Positions 1-10,500 of a stretch of 64,000 nucleotides of DNA are shown piece after piece. The notes under the pieces were generated by a model. That model had not been told where the DNA came from. It saw only the letters and a list, made by a program, of their open reading frames with translations, and made no database searches. This DNA is from Pedobacter cryophilus (lineage in GTDB: Bacteria; Bacteroidota; Bacteroidia; Sphingobacteriales; Sphingobacteriaceae), in contig NZ_SWBP01000008.1 of assembly GCF_005116455.1 (NCBI RefSeq), forward strand, positions 1-64,000. Direction: 5' to 3'. The position numbers were made by a program, and so were the translations under genes. Numbering within the stretch: the stretch's first letter is position 1; every line of letters begins with the position of its first letter.

Positions 1-237
1 CCATCTACGCCTTTTAAGCTTTAAAAAGCATGGCTTGCCACGTAAAGGAAAGTCTCTCACCGAAATCTCATCGAAAAAACCTTTTGATCTCAGTTTTTGA
101 CCACTAAACTCTATTGGTGCAATATTCTTTTCTTTCAGATAGATATAATAAGAATCTGTTATCGTCTCTACTTTATCCAGTTCAAAGTAGTCGCTAAGCC
201 CCTCAGGAAGTATTATTGATAGTAATGTAGAGTCCAA
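1..237 (-). CDS. ISAon1-family transposase N-terminal region protein (partial)
   Basis: This is the N-terminal protein of an ISAon1-type insertion sequence, cut by the left edge of the window. The minus-strand reading contains ILPEGLSDYFELDKVE, then YYIYLKEKNIAP, SKGFFDEISVRDFPLRGKP and a basic KLKRRRW, the pattern I know for the small ORF preceding ISAon1 transposases in Bacteroidota. An in-frame TAG lies just upstream, and no ATG precedes the conserved block, so TTG at 237-235 is the likely start. A good promoter (253-282) points into it. The catalytic transposase ORF would lie outside the window, so whether the element is intact cannot be judged. Recognition is from memory of the family. 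Confidence 0.72.
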   Translation of the reverse strand, partial: MDSTLLSIILPEGLSDYFELDKVETITDSYYIYLKEKNIAPIEFSGQKLRSKGFFDEISVRDFPLRGKPCFLKLKRRRW

Positions 238-252
238 AATATTGTCTTTCTA

Positions 253-282
253 CAAAAATAATTAAAAAATATTCCTCCCCAA
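253..282 (-). promoter_or_regulatory. Bacteroidota-type promoter of the ISAon1 ORF
   Basis: On the minus strand TTG (282-280) is followed after 19 bp by TATTTTTG (260-253), matching the Bacteroidota primary sigma consensus TTG-N19/21-TAnnTTTG. The TTG start codon at 237 lies 15 bp downstream, which supports that start choice. Confidence 0.55.
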
Positions 283-310
283 CTTTTACGCTTGATCCGA
301 ATAAAGTTAT

Positions 311-425
311 TAAACCGGATGGAAATGGCAGCCCCGACGAAGAGGACTGTGTTTTGGAAGAGGGCTATAATGTACAGCCGGACTAGCCTGATTTTTTTTG
401 CAATACAGCACCTTTTCAAAAAATA
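311..425 (+). repeat. Copy C of a dispersed structured intergenic repeat
   Basis: This copy begins AAACCGGATGGAAATGG and ends with GTACAGCCGGACTAGCC followed by a T-rich tail. The same arrangement occurs at 20341-20451, 41302-41390 and, on the minus strand, 51844-51955. The 5' CCGG can pair with the 3' CCGG. In the other copies these positions read CCTG/CAGG or CCCG/CGGG, so pairing is kept while sequence changes. An inner GGCT...AGCC hairpin can also form. The rest of 238-480 shows no gene. A 74-codon minus-strand reading frame across it has no coding character. Confidence 0.6.
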
Positions 426-480
426 TGAACAAAAAAAGGGAAACAAAATGCTTCCCTTTTTAATAATGGTTTTTAATAGC

Positions 481-1920
481 TTATGGCCAAATCCCCATGT
501 TCATATAAGAAACGGCAATTTTATCTACTGCACCAATAAATGCTGCAGTTCTTAAACTATCAATTTTTTTGTTGCTCATTTTAATCTCACGAATTTCGTG
601 ATAAGAGCGCACCATGGTATCTTCTAAGCCTGAATTTACAATCTCTAATTCAGTTGCTCCTTTTGCAATCATAGCTCTTTGCTCGGCAGTTAAAGTTACA
701 CCTGTGGTAGATTCTACCATATTCATGATGTTGATGTTAGAGTTTTCATCATAACGACGGCCCATACGACCAAATGCTACGTGAGAAAGATTTTTTAACC
801 ACTCAAAATAAGAAACAGTTACCCCTCCTGCATTTGCATACATATCTGGAATAATGATTCCACCATTTTCTATAAATGCTGCTGCTGCTGCTGGCGTTGT
901 TGGGCCATTTGCGCCTTCGGCAATAATTTTAGCTTTTATTCTGGCTATGTTTTTATCGGTAATTTGGTTTTCTAAAGCGGCTGGCACTAAAATATCGCAA
1001 TCTTGCTCTAAGCCTTCTGAAGAATCTTTAAATTCTTTTGAAGCCTTTGGATAACCTAAAATTGATCCTGTAGATTTTCTGTGGTTGAAAACATCGTCTA
1101 AATCTAAACCATTTTCGTTGTAGATAGCGCCTTCATATTCGCAAAAGCCAACTACTATTGCTCCAAATTCTATTAAGAATTTAGCGGAATGATAACCTAC
1201 ATTACCCAATCCTTGAACAATTACTTTTTTGCCTGCTAAACCAGCTGTAAGACCCAACGCTTTCATGTCTTCGGCAACAGAAACACATTCTCTTATGGCA
1301 TAAGCTACGCCTCTGCCTGTAGCTTCTCTTCTACCAGCAATTCCATGCAATGCAATTGGCTTACCTGTAACGCAACCTAAGGCATCTAACTGCCCTGGAT
1401 TCATGGTTAAATAAGTATCTGCAATCCACGACATTTCTCTTTCACCTGAACCATAATCTGGAGCAGGAACATCTATACCAGGACCAATAAAATTTTTCTT
1501 GATTAACTCTACAGTATATCTACGAGTAATATTTTCTAACTCGGCTACTGTATAATTTTTTGGATTGATTTTGATTCCTCCTTTTGCTCCCCCAAAAGGT
1601 ACGTTAACAATAGCGCATTTGTAAGTCATTAATGCGGCTAATGCCATTACCTCATCTTCGTTCACCATTTCACTGTAACGAATACCGCCTTTTGTTGGCG
1701 ACATGTGGTGTGAGTGTTCTACTCGCCAAGCATGAATAATTTCGAAACTATTCCCTCTTCTAATAGGGAACTGAAAACGATAAACACTGTTACACGCTTT
1801 AATTTGATTAAGTAATCCTTTATCGTGATTAGTAAATTGAGCTGCCTGATCTACGTATTGACAAACATCATCATAAAAATGAGGTTCTTCTGTAAATATA
1901 ACCTCGCTTGCTTTGGCCAT
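481..1920 (-). CDS. gdhA: Glu/Leu/Phe/Val dehydrogenase (glutamate dehydrogenase)
   Basis: This 479-aa cytoplasmic enzyme interconverts glutamate and 2-oxoglutarate plus ammonia using NAD(P)H, linking nitrogen assimilation to the TCA cycle. The N-terminal substrate domain shows [10 protein letters not shown] (K77), MTYK (K101), [10 protein letters not shown] with the catalytic lysine at K113, and an aspartate in VPAPDYGSG (D155). The Rossmann nucleotide-binding motif GLGNVG is at residues 237-242. Length and order of motifs fit a full-length hexameric enzyme. Coenzyme preference cannot be told from the motif alone. It is a single gene, separated from ccmD by 161 bp, and its start is the first ATG before the conserved region. 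Glutamate rather than leucine or phenylalanine as substrate is inferred from overall resemblance. Confidence 0.9.
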   Translation of the reverse strand: MAKASEVIFTEEPHFYDDVCQYVDQAAQFTNHDKGLLNQIKACNSVYRFQFPIRRGNSFEIIHAWRVEHSHHMSPTKGGIRYSEMVNEDEVMALAALMTYKCAIVNVPFGGAKGGIKINPKNYTVAELENITRRYTVELIKKNFIGPGIDVPAPDYGSGEREMSWIADTYLTMNPGQLDALGCVTGKPIALHGIAGRREATGRGVAYAIRECVSVAEDMKALGLTAGLAGKKVIVQGLGNVGYHSAKFLIEFGAIVVGFCEYEGAIYNENGLDLDDVFNHRKSTGSILGYPKASKEFKDSSEGLEQDCDILVPAALENQITDKNIARIKAKIIAEGANGPTTPAAAAAFIENGGIIIPDMYANAGGVTVSYFEWLKNLSHVAFGRMGRRYDENSNINIMNMVESTTGVTLTAEQRAMIAKGATELEIVNSGLEDTMVRSYHEIREIKMSNKKIDSLRTAAFIGAVDKIAVSYMNMGIWP

Positions 1921-2081
1921 AATGCTAATATTTGGTTAAAATTGGATTTAAATTTTAGTGCAAATTTGAGTTAAAAAAACCCATACTTGCAAATGAAAAA
2001 AAGTTAGTGTTTTAACTACACATTTGTTCTTTTGAAATAAATGTTGCTTTAAATTATTTAAACTAAGTATTTGAACTGTTT

Positions 2082-2282
2082 TTATTTTTCGATTTTTTTT
2101 AATCTTTTATCAATAGTGAACAGATATACGATAAAAGATACGAAAAGTAGTGTCATAACGGCAACCACCACATAAATTTTACCCGAACTTCTAAGCTCAT
2201 CTGCCATTTCAATTTTACCTTCTTGAGCAAACACACCCAGTGAAATAATAAAGAAGCTGAACAATGATATTAGTTTTTTCAT
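2082..2282 (-). CDS. CcmD-like small membrane protein
   Basis: This 66-aa protein has an N-terminal signal-like segment ending VFAQ, a short acidic linker, one strong transmembrane helix (about residues 35-57) and a basic/acidic cytoplasmic tail ending KRLKKIEK. It follows ccmB and ccmC in the same orientation. In proteobacteria CcmD is a small single-span protein that helps release haem-loaded CcmE from the CcmABC complex, and this protein has that size and topology. A similar small ORF after ccmC is usual in Bacteroidota. Sequence similarity to proteobacterial CcmD is weak, so the role rests mainly on position and topology. Confidence 0.72.
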   Translation of the reverse strand: MKKLISLFSFFIISLGVFAQEGKIEMADELRSSGKIYVVVAVMTLLFVSFIVYLFTIDKRLKKIEK

Positions 2283-2343
2283 TAGATTTTAATTTGTTTT
2301 TAAAGTGATTATAAGTGGCAAAATAATTTAAATACTATAGAAA

Positions 2344-3009
2344 CTAATCTATTTGATTTTGTTTGTTTTCTATTAATCTGATACGGTATCTGATGGTCAT
2401 GATCCAAACTGAAATTAATATCCAACCTAAAACGGCTGGGTAAAATACAAATCTCATGTTACGATCTAAATCATAAGTTCCAAAACCTGGATTTCCACCG
2501 TTACCGGGATGCAATGAATCTGTTAAGCGAGGTAAAATAAACAACAAAACAACCATTGCCGGAAATGCGAAAATATTATAGATAGCTGATATTTTTGCTC
2601 TCTTTTGCTCTTCTTCTATAGAGCTTCTTAAAACGATATAAGCTAAATACATTAAAGTTGAAATGGCTGCACTATTTAATTTTGGATCATTTGGCCAAGG
2701 AGAACCCCATGTATAGTTAGCCCAAATCATTCCTGATGCCAAACCTATAAATCCAAAAACGATACCTGTATTTACACTTTCTACAGCAATTAAATCGTGA
2801 TTTTCATTGCCAGAATTAAGGTATTTGATGCTATAAATTACTGACACTAAATAAACTACAATCATGGCAAACCACATGGGCACATGAAAATATAAATTTC
2901 TGATGCTTTCATGCAATATGGGTAATTCTGGAACTTGAATTAATAAACCGCCTATAACAGTGTAAAGAACCAATATTGAAGCCAGAATTTTCCACCAGTT
3001 TTTATACAT
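2344..3009 (-). CDS. ccmC: Haem exporter / cytochrome c biogenesis protein CcmC
   Basis: This 221-aa integral membrane protein has six predicted helices and belongs to the CcmC/CcsA haem-handling family. The tryptophan-rich periplasmic loop reads WANYTWGSPWPNDP, the WWD signature. Candidate axial haem histidines are H42 in FHVPMWF and the histidine in SLHPGNG before the last helices. CcmC presents haem to the chaperone CcmE in the periplasm for c-type cytochrome assembly. It lies 12 bp downstream of ccmB, and ccmD follows, which supports a co-transcribed cytochrome c maturation unit. ccmA and ccmE are not in the window. Confidence 0.9.
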   Translation of the reverse strand: MYKNWWKILASILVLYTVIGGLLIQVPELPILHESIRNLYFHVPMWFAMIVVYLVSVIYSIKYLNSGNENHDLIAVESVNTGIVFGFIGLASGMIWANYTWGSPWPNDPKLNSAAISTLMYLAYIVLRSSIEEEQKRAKISAIYNIFAFPAMVVLLFILPRLTDSLHPGNGGNPGFGTYDLDRNMRFVFYPAVLGWILISVWIMTIRYRIRLIENKQNQID

Positions 3010-3021
3010 AGAGAATGATTT

Positions 3022-3681
3022 TTAGTCTCGCCAAAGGTAAGGAAATAGTAGTAAAGAAATCACGATTACGATTAGATTTATGGCGCATAAAACACCAATT
3101 TCATCTAAAGAAACAGACCTATCTAGACCGTCCATTGCATTTTTAGATAGTTTAATAATGAGCATGAGCAAAGGTATAATTACCGGAAAACTCAAAATAG
3201 CCATTAATGTACCATTATTACTTGCTTTAGCCGCAATGGCTGATATCATAGTGAAAACGGTAGAGAAACTAATAGCGCCTAAAAGTACGGCAACAAAGTA
3301 CAAAGGCACATCTCCTACATTATTTTGAAAAACAATGCTGTAAAAAACAAGCGCTATGGTTGCCATTAAAATCATCAATAATATGTTATAGATAATTTTT
3401 GCAATAATAATAGCTTGCGGACTAGCAATTTGATAGTAATACAATAACCTCCCCTTACTTTCTTGAATAAAACTTTTTGCTATGGCATTAATGGCAGCAA
3501 ATAATAAAATAATCCAAAAAAGTGCATTCCAAACCAAAGGAGGCGTAGTTTTAAAAGAAAGGTAGCAAACAAAAACGGTAGAAATTACATAAAGTAAAAT
3601 TCCATTAAAAGCATACTTTGATCTCCATTCTAATAGAATTTCTTTTTTTAAAAGAAAACGTACCTGGGTTATTAAATTCAT
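3022..3681 (-). CDS. ccmB: Haem exporter subunit CcmB
   Basis: This 219-aa protein has six hydrophobic helices and the CcmB family layout: N-terminal amphipathic segment (QVRFLLKKEILLEWRSKYA), then paired helices. With CcmA (ATPase, not present here) and CcmC it forms the ABC-type complex needed for haem delivery to apocytochrome c. Its start codon faces the divergent methyltransferase gene, whose own start lies 55 bp away. The extended reading frame of that neighbour would overlap ccmB by two bases, which is one reason to prefer the neighbour's internal start. Confidence 0.88.
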   Translation of the reverse strand: MNLITQVRFLLKKEILLEWRSKYAFNGILLYVISTVFVCYLSFKTTPPLVWNALFWIILLFAAINAIAKSFIQESKGRLLYYYQIASPQAIIIAKIIYNILLMILMATIALVFYSIVFQNNVGDVPLYFVAVLLGAISFSTVFTMISAIAAKASNNGTLMAILSFPVIIPLLMLIIKLSKNAMDGLDRSVSLDEIGVLCAINLIVIVISLLLFPYLWRD

Positions 3682-3736
3682 GCTTCACAAAGTTAATAAA
3701 GCTTTCTATTTGTGGTTAAAAATCCGATATTTAAAA

Positions 3737-4219
3737 ATGCCTTTAATTTACTTAGACTCTCCTATTGGTAACATAGAAATTACCGAAACAATGGGTTTTA
3801 TTTCCTCCATTGTTTTTGTTGACGATAAAACAAAAGAAGAAGAACCAACTTCTTTGTTAAAAGATGTAAAAGAACAATTAAATGGATATTTTGAAGGTAA
3901 AATACATTCGTTTAACTTCCAAATGCAGCAAAACGGCACTCATTTTCAACACCAAGTTTGGGAAGCTTTAAAAGAAATTCCTTTTGGGGTGCAAATTTCT
4001 TATACTACTCTTTCTGTAAAAATGAAAAATCCTTTGGCGATAAGAGCAATTGCTGCTGCAAATGGAAAAAACAATAATTTAATTGCTATTCCTTGCCATA
4101 GAGTAATAGGAATGAATGGCGAAATGACTGGCTATGCAGGAGAAATTTGGCGTAAAAAGTGGCTATTAGCACATGAAACTAAAATTGCTGGAGTTGGGCA
4201 GGCTAGTTTAGAATTCTAA
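3737..4219 (+). CDS. ogt: Methylated-DNA--[protein]-cysteine S-methyltransferase
   Basis: This 160-aa suicide DNA repair protein transfers the alkyl group from O6-methylguanine to its own cysteine. The active-site motif IAIPCHRVIG is clear, followed by GYAGEIWRKKWLL, the usual C-terminal signature. A short N-terminal ribonuclease H-like domain precedes the DNA-binding half. An upstream in-frame ATG at 3680 would add a hydrophobic/basic 19-residue stretch outside the family and run into ccmB. The ATG at 3737 gives MPLIYLDSPIGNIEIT, the standard Ogt beginning. It is convergent with the following kinase gene, whose stop is four bases away. Confidence 0.92.
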   Translation: MPLIYLDSPIGNIEITETMGFISSIVFVDDKTKEEEPTSLLKDVKEQLNGYFEGKIHSFNFQMQQNGTHFQHQVWEALKEIPFGVQISYTTLSVKMKNPLAIRAIAAANGKNNNLIAIPCHRVIGMNGEMTGYAGEIWRKKWLLAHETKIAGVGQASLEF

Positions 4220-4222
4220 TTT

Positions 4223-6139
4223 TTAAACTAACATTTTACTCATTAATCTATGTAAATCAACTAATTTAAAAGGTTTGGTTAATACATCGTCCATACCTGC
4301 GGCTAAAGCGGCCTGTTTTTCTTCTTCTAAAACTGCTGCTGATAAAGAAATAATTTTGATTGCTTTTTTTGCTCCTTCAAATTCGTTCCTTATTTTTTGA
4401 GTAGCTTCAAAACCACCCATATCTGGCATGTGCGTATCCATCAAAATCAAATCAAAATTATCTGATCTTAAATATTCTAAAACCTTTAATCCGTTATCTA
4501 CAGCTGAAACCTCTATTTCCCATTCCTTTAATATTTTCATAATCATAAACTGATTGACCATATTATCTTCGGCTAATAAAACCCTTTTCCCTTTAAACGA
4601 GGCGAACTTAGGATCTAGTTCAACAGAAAAATTAGACATCACACTATCTAAGGCAAAATTATTCTCAAACGTAAAAACACTTCCCTCTCCTATTTTACTA
4701 CTTACGCTTAATTTACCGCCTTTAAGTTCGGTTAGTTTCTTAACTATAGCTAAGCCTAAACCGGTCCCTCCATATTTCATAGCGGTATCATCTTCTGCTT
4801 GTACATATGGTTCAAAAATATTATCAATTCTATTTGCTTGAATTCCTATGCCAGTGTCTGTAACAGAAATAGTTAACGTTACAGCATCTGAGGTATTTTT
4901 TTTTGCTTTCACACTTAAAGTTACGCTTCCTTTTTCTGTGAATTTTATGGCGTTGCTTAATAAATTCATCAAGATTTGGTTAAGCCTTAAACCATCAGCA
5001 ATAATATAAGTTGGCACAGATTGATCAATTACCAGGTTAAGCTTTATTAGTTTTTCATCTGCTTTAAAGCGTAAAAGATTGGTGACCGATTGAAGCTGAT
5101 CTTTTAAATTAATTTCTTTTCTGAGGATAGAAAACTTACCCGATTCTATTTTAGATAGGTCTAATAAATCATTTACTACACCTAATAAAGACTGAGAAGA
5201 AACTTCTAAGAGTTTAACCATCTCTTTTTGATCTTCATCTAAAGTTGTACTGTTTAATAAATTAGACAAGCCAATAATTCCATTTATGGGTGTACGTAAC
5301 TCATGGCTCATGTTAGCTAAAAAAAATTCTTTTACTTTTTTGGCGTTCTCTGCAGATGTTTTGGCTTCAATTAACTGATTTTCATACTCTTTTTGATTTG
5401 TGATATCACTGATATTGAAAAAATAAGTATCGTTTTTATGGCTCACACGATATTCTACCCACAAAATATCTTGGTTACTTTTTTTAAGTCTCACTTCTGC
5501 CACTACAATGTTAAGCATGCCATAAACTAAGTTTTGAAGTTGATTTTGAAAAGATTCTTGATCTTCTTCTACCAAAAATTGGGTGATTTTTTGGCCAAGC
5601 ACATCATCTATTTTATAGCCTGTTAATGTTTCTATAGCTGGGCTAATGGTTAAAATATTATTATCTATTGCATTTACAGAGCATATAATATCGGGCGAAT
5701 TATTAACTACAATGGCATAATTAGCCAATTCCTCATTTTTTTTCTTGATTTCATATTGGGCTTTTGCTAATTGCACAAACGAATCTACTTTGGCGGCTGT
5801 AACATAAGGATTTAATGGTTTGTATAAATAATCTATTGCACCAGCATTTAAGCCTTTAACTACATATTTTACATCTTTAGAAATTGCAGTAACAAAAATA
5901 ACAAGGATATCTTTTGTTCTTGGATTTGATTTTAACATTTCTGTTAATTCAAATCCATCAATTTCTGGCATTTGAACATCAATAAGAGCTATGGAAATAT
6001 CATTTTCCCAAGCTAATTTTAATGCCTCATTTGGACAGGTAGTATTGATAATATTGATGTCATCTCTTTTAATTAATGCTTCTAAAGCAATGAGATTTTC
6101 TTCTCTATCATCAACTAATAAAATATTAATTTTATGCAT
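4223..6139 (-). CDS. Hybrid histidine kinase: receiver-PAS-HisKA-HATPase-receiver
   Basis: This 638-aa signalling protein lacks transmembrane segments. Domains in order: receiver (about 1-125, phospho-acceptor D54 in ALIDVQMP), PAS (about 140-255), HisKA with SHELRTP (H279), HATPase (N396 in LLSNAIKF; G boxes DTGIGI and GGTGLGL), and a second receiver (about 517-636, D568 in LMDTHMP). It would autophosphorylate H279 and pass phosphate to D568. The N-terminal receiver suggests it is itself an output of another kinase, plausibly the large kinase at the head of the operon. It starts 2 bp after the stop of cheB. There is no DNA-binding domain, so the phosphorelay output is elsewhere. Confidence 0.88.
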   Translation of the reverse strand: MHKINILLVDDREENLIALEALIKRDDINIINTTCPNEALKLAWENDISIALIDVQMPEIDGFELTEMLKSNPRTKDILVIFVTAISKDVKYVVKGLNAGAIDYLYKPLNPYVTAAKVDSFVQLAKAQYEIKKKNEELANYAIVVNNSPDIICSVNAIDNNILTISPAIETLTGYKIDDVLGQKITQFLVEEDQESFQNQLQNLVYGMLNIVVAEVRLKKSNQDILWVEYRVSHKNDTYFFNISDITNQKEYENQLIEAKTSAENAKKVKEFFLANMSHELRTPINGIIGLSNLLNSTTLDEDQKEMVKLLEVSSQSLLGVVNDLLDLSKIESGKFSILRKEINLKDQLQSVTNLLRFKADEKLIKLNLVIDQSVPTYIIADGLRLNQILMNLLSNAIKFTEKGSVTLSVKAKKNTSDAVTLTISVTDTGIGIQANRIDNIFEPYVQAEDDTAMKYGGTGLGLAIVKKLTELKGGKLSVSSKIGEGSVFTFENNFALDSVMSNFSVELDPKFASFKGKRVLLAEDNMVNQFMIMKILKEWEIEVSAVDNGLKVLEYLRSDNFDLILMDTHMPDMGGFEATQKIRNEFEGAKKAIKIISLSAAVLEEEKQAALAAGMDDVLTKPFKLVDLHRLMSKMLV

Positions 6140-6141
6140 AT

Positions 6142-6708
6142 CTATTTGGCAAAACTGAGCATCAATAGCTCAATTTCTTTTGTTTTTAATGTTTTGTTAA
6201 CTGCATTTAAAGTTATTGCGGCTAAAGGCATGGTGTCAACTTCTGCCTCGTTTGGATCTTGAGCTATGGTTTCGCCACCAAGGCTCTTACTTTTTAATAA
6301 CCCTAATGCGCCATCTTGGTTTGCACCAGAGAACAAAATTGCTAATAATTTACTCTTATATACCTCTGCCGCACTTTGAATAGTTAAATCAATAGATGGC
6401 CGACTGAATAAAACAGGTTCAGAAACATCTAAAGAAAAAACCTTTTCTTTTTCAATAAACAAATGATAATCTGACGGACATAAGTAAACTATTCCTCCTT
6501 TTATCTCATCTTTATCTGTAATCTCTTTCACTATAATTTCACTTGCATTATTCCATAAACCCTCTAAATTATTATCCTGCTTTTTACCCCTATGCATAAC
6601 TACAACTACAGGAATTGCATAAGAAGCGGGTAACTTTTTAACCAATTCATAAATTACATGAAAAGCACCCGCAGAACCTGCTAATATGATAAGCTCTGGA
6701 GTTTTCAT
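6142..6708 (-). CDS. CheB-type methylesterase domain protein (stand-alone)
   Basis: This 188-aa protein is only the catalytic domain of CheB, without the receiver found in chemotaxis CheB. The catalytic triad is visible: S12 in AGSAGAF, H39 in VVMHRG and D132 in FSGANQDGALGL. Family members hydrolyse glutamyl methyl esters. Here the substrate is unknown because no methyl-accepting chemoreceptor is encoded nearby. It overlaps cheR by 4 bp and is followed at once by a hybrid kinase. In such operons CheB/CheR are thought to modify a sensor kinase rather than a chemoreceptor, but for this operon that is inference. Confidence 0.85.
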   Translation of the reverse strand: MKTPELIILAGSAGAFHVIYELVKKLPASYAIPVVVVMHRGKKQDNNLEGLWNNASEIIVKEITDKDEIKGGIVYLCPSDYHLFIEKEKVFSLDVSEPVLFSRPSIDLTIQSAAEVYKSKLLAILFSGANQDGALGLLKSKSLGGETIAQDPNEAEVDTMPLAAITLNAVNKTLKTKEIELLMLSFAK

Positions 6709-7556
6709 TTAATACGTTGATAAATATTTTGTTTACTATCTATTACCTTTAACCTACTTAATAGTTCTTTAGATCTAACCGCTTCTTTAGATCCTAAGCA
6801 TAAAAACCCGAATAAGCATAGGCTATCAATAAAAAGTTCAATCACTTTAGCCTGCAACTCCACTTCAAAATAAATAAGTACATTTCTACAACTGATGAGT
6901 TGAAATTCATTAAAAACACCATCAGATAACAAGTTGTGAATAGAAAAATGAGTGTTTTTTTTGAGTTGACTTTTGATAGTGCTATTGTGATAACCAACAG
7001 TAAAATAGTTAGAAAAAGCTCTCTGAAAATCTGTTTTAACATAATTATTAGCAAACGAACGCATATCTATTAAAGAATAAATACCGTTTTTAGCCTCTTC
7101 TAATACCTCTGTATTAATATCTGTTCCATAAAAAAAAGCCTTATCAAACATTCCGTTTTCAGAGAAAAGTATCACAAAAGAATATAACTCTTGCCCTGAT
7201 GAAACACCTGCATTCCACACTTTTATTCTACTGTATGAATCTAAATAAGGTAATACATTTAAAGATAAACTTTTGTAAAATGCTGGATCTCTAAACATCT
7301 CGGTAACGTTTACCGTAATTTCTCTTAAAAGGACATCAAAAAAAGAGGGGTCATTAGTGATTGTAGTTTTTAAATCTACTAGAGTCCATTGTTTAATACC
7401 TAAAAGTCTTTCGAATCTTCTTTTTAAAGACGATTTACTGTATTGCGAAAAATCAAAGCCATAAATATTTTTGATTAAGTTTATTAAGCTCAATAAATCA
7501 TCATCACTTAAGCTGTCCTTAACTTGGGCTGTCATATTTATTTTTAAGCTATCCAA
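6705..7556 (-). CDS. CheR-type protein methyltransferase
   Basis: This 283-aa SAM-dependent glutamate methyltransferase of the CheR family has an N-terminal helical domain (about 1-85) containing SSLKRRFERLLG, the conserved VTEMFRDPAFY segment, a SAM-binding loop, and the late motif CRNVLIYF. The SAM loop reads VWNAGVSSGQELYS where most CheR proteins have STGEEPYS, so the first acidic residue is glutamine. Activity is still likely but this is worth noting. Its start lies inside the end of the upstream kinase gene (13-bp overlap), a sign of translational coupling. Confidence 0.86.
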   Translation of the reverse strand: MDSLKINMTAQVKDSLSDDDLLSLINLIKNIYGFDFSQYSKSSLKRRFERLLGIKQWTLVDLKTTITNDPSFFDVLLREITVNVTEMFRDPAFYKSLSLNVLPYLDSYSRIKVWNAGVSSGQELYSFVILFSENGMFDKAFFYGTDINTEVLEEAKNGIYSLIDMRSFANNYVKTDFQRAFSNYFTVGYHNSTIKSQLKKNTHFSIHNLLSDGVFNEFQLISCRNVLIYFEVELQAKVIELFIDSLCLFGFLCLGSKEAVRSKELLSRLKVIDSKQNIYQRIK

Positions 7557-10500
7557 ACTTTAACTAAAGCAAGTAACTTATCTGTATCTATTGGTTTGGT
7601 AATGTACTCATTTGCACCAGCGGCAATACATTGGTCTTTATCTTCTTTCATGGCTTTTGCCGTTAATGCAATAACGGGCAATTTCTCTAAAATTGGGTTT
7701 GCCCTTATCCTCCGCATTGCTTCTAAACCATCCATTTTAGGCATCATAATATCCATTAACACTAAATCTATGGCACTTACTTTATGCAGCTTTTCTAATG
7801 CCTCAATACCATTATTTGCAATTTCTAATTTATAGCCGTTGGTATCTAAAATAGCACTTAGCGCAAAAATATTACGCATATCATCATCCACCAGCAAAAT
7901 GGTTTTATTTTTTATTTCGTTATTATGAACCGAGCGTTTTGGTTTGGATATTTTTCCATCCTCTTTTTTAATTTGATGAAGAAATAAATTCACTTCATCT
8001 ATTAACCGATCACCAGATTTTGAAGATTTCATGATGGTGGCATTGGCATGTTTTACCAAATTATTCATCTCTTCTTGATCCAAATCCATTGCCGTATTAA
8101 TAATAACGGGTAAGTCTTTAAATCTGTCATCGATCTTAATTCTCTCTAACAGCTCAAAACCAGAAATATCTGGTAGGTTTAGATCTAATATTAAGCAGTC
8201 AAACTCTTGCTCTTCTAAAAACATTAAAGCCTGTTGTCCATTAAAAGCTTGTTGCACTTTAATGTTTTTACTTCTGAAAAGATTGGCCAAAACTTCGCTT
8301 TCAGCTTCTTTATCTTCAATAAGCAAAATATTTTTACTTAGGTTATCATTAGATAGTAATTCTGTGAAAATTTTATCTAAAGCATCTTTGTCTACAGGTT
8401 TTTTAAGAAATGACAAGGCGCCAGAGTGAATGGCCTTTTGCTCTCTTTGATCTCCGGCAGACATCATGTGAATAGGTATTAATTGAGTGGATGCCTCTGA
8501 TTTTAACCTTTTTAAAACCGCCCAACCATCTATTCCTGGCAACATGATGTCTAATAAAATAGCATCGGGTTTTATTTCTAAAGCCTTTTCTATTGCCGAT
8601 TCGCCATCATAAACCTGAACAGCCTCAAACCCTTTTCTACTCACATAACCCTTTAAAAAATGATTAAAAAATAAATCATCTTCTACAATTAAAATTAATG
8701 GTTTCTCTTTGATGATTGCATGCTCTGGATCTGCAAATACAGGTTTAAACTGTTTTATAATTGGAGTTGCTAGTAAATCTAAACTTGTTTTTTCTGATGG
8801 AGATTTTTGATTTAAACCAACTTTTATTGGAATAATTAAAGAGAAAACACTGCCATTATCTTCTTTACTTTCTAAGGTGATAAAGCCATTCATTTTTTGG
8901 GCTAACTCTTTGCTTATGGAAAGCCCTAATCCTGTACCTCCAAATTTTCTGCTGGTAGAGCCATCTACTTGTTGGAAGGCCTCAAAAATTAACTTTTGCT
9001 TTTCTTCTGGAATACCAATTCCATTGTCTATAACTTTAATTTCAATATTTTCACTATCTTTTTGAGTACTAAAAACAACTTTTACCTCTCCGTTTTTTGG
9101 GGTAAATTTAAAAGCGTTTGATAATAAATTTTTTAGTATTTGTTCTATCCTTTGCTTATCAACCTCAATTGTTTGAGGTAATTGAGTATCAATTTCTATA
9201 TCAAATTTAATTTCATTATCTGTGGCAACTTCATAAAACAGCTGAATTAAATCATCTTTAATCTCTTCTAAAGCAACTTCTTCATAAGTGAAATCTAATT
9301 TACCAGATTCAATTTTTGCTAAATCAAGGATGTCATTAATCAGCGATAGCAAATCATTACCTGCTTTGTAAATTACGTTGGCATATTTAGCTTCTTCAGC
9401 TGATAAATTTTTTTCTTTGTTGTCTTTTAATATTCTTGCCAAAATAAGAATGCTATTTAGCGGTGTTCTTAACTCGTGGCTCATATTAGCCAAAAACTCT
9501 GTTTTATATTTTCCGCTTTGTTCTAGCTCTTCCATTTTAATAAAAACAGATGCTCTGGCCTCTTCAATTACTTGGTTATTCTCTAACAATAACTTTGCTC
9601 TTTCTTCTAACTCAAAATTTATTTCTTTAAGTTCTTCTTGCTGTACTCTTAATTCTTCTTCAGAAGATTGTAGCATTTGAGTTTTGGTAACTAATTCATC
9701 ATTAGCCATTCTTAATTCTTCTTGCTGGCTGCTTAATTCTTCAGCCTGTATTTGAGTTTCTTCAAACAAAGCTTGAGCAAATGCTCTTGATTGTGCTGTG
9801 TTTATAGCTACTCCAATCACATCAGAAGCCATTTTTATGAATTCTTGTTCCTGTAACCCTACTTTATTATCAAAACCAAACTCTAAAATTCCTTTTACTT
9901 TGTTGTTAAAATAAAAAGGGATAATTAAACTTTCTAAGGGTTGAGAAGTAATTAAGCCTGTAGAAATTTCTAGGTTTTTAATTAATTCTCCTTTTATAAT
10001 TACAGGTTTTTTATCCGCAGCTACTTGTCCAATCCAAGTTTCATTGAGCTTAAATTTTTTCTTTGTATTTGCGGTAATGGTAAAAGCATATCCAGCCTTT
10101 AATTCAAAATCTTGTTCATTCTCTGCCGCTAAGTAAATGGTAGCCACTTTGGATTTTGCGTATTCTGCTATAATAGAAATGATATTACTAGTCATTTCTT
10201 CTATAGAAAGTTCACCCTGTATTTCTTCATTTAGTTTACTAATTCCGATTAAAATCCATGCTTTTTCTTCATTAGCCTTTGATAAATTTACAAGCTCATA
10301 GTTAATGCTATTTAAATTGTTTTTTGCTTCACTTTGCCCTTTAAAAGCATCACTAATAAATTTAAAAAGAATAGCAACTACCAAAAATATAAGTGACGAT
10401 CCAATTATAATGATGATTGACGTTCTAGAAATCGAATAATTAGCATCATTTTGGCGCTTTTCTAAAATAACACTTTCAGTTTTAATAATGTCATTAACCA

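Noticed and set aside
213-446. 77-codon minus-strand frame across the repeat at 311
   Set aside because: It overlaps the structured repeat and a better-supported transposase frame with its own promoter.
854-1054. Plus-strand frame inside glutamate dehydrogenase
   Set aside because: It is an antisense shadow of conserved coding sequence.
3680-3736. N-terminal extension of the methylguanine methyltransferase
   Set aside because: It would overlap ccmB's start and add residues outside the family; ATG 3737 fits.
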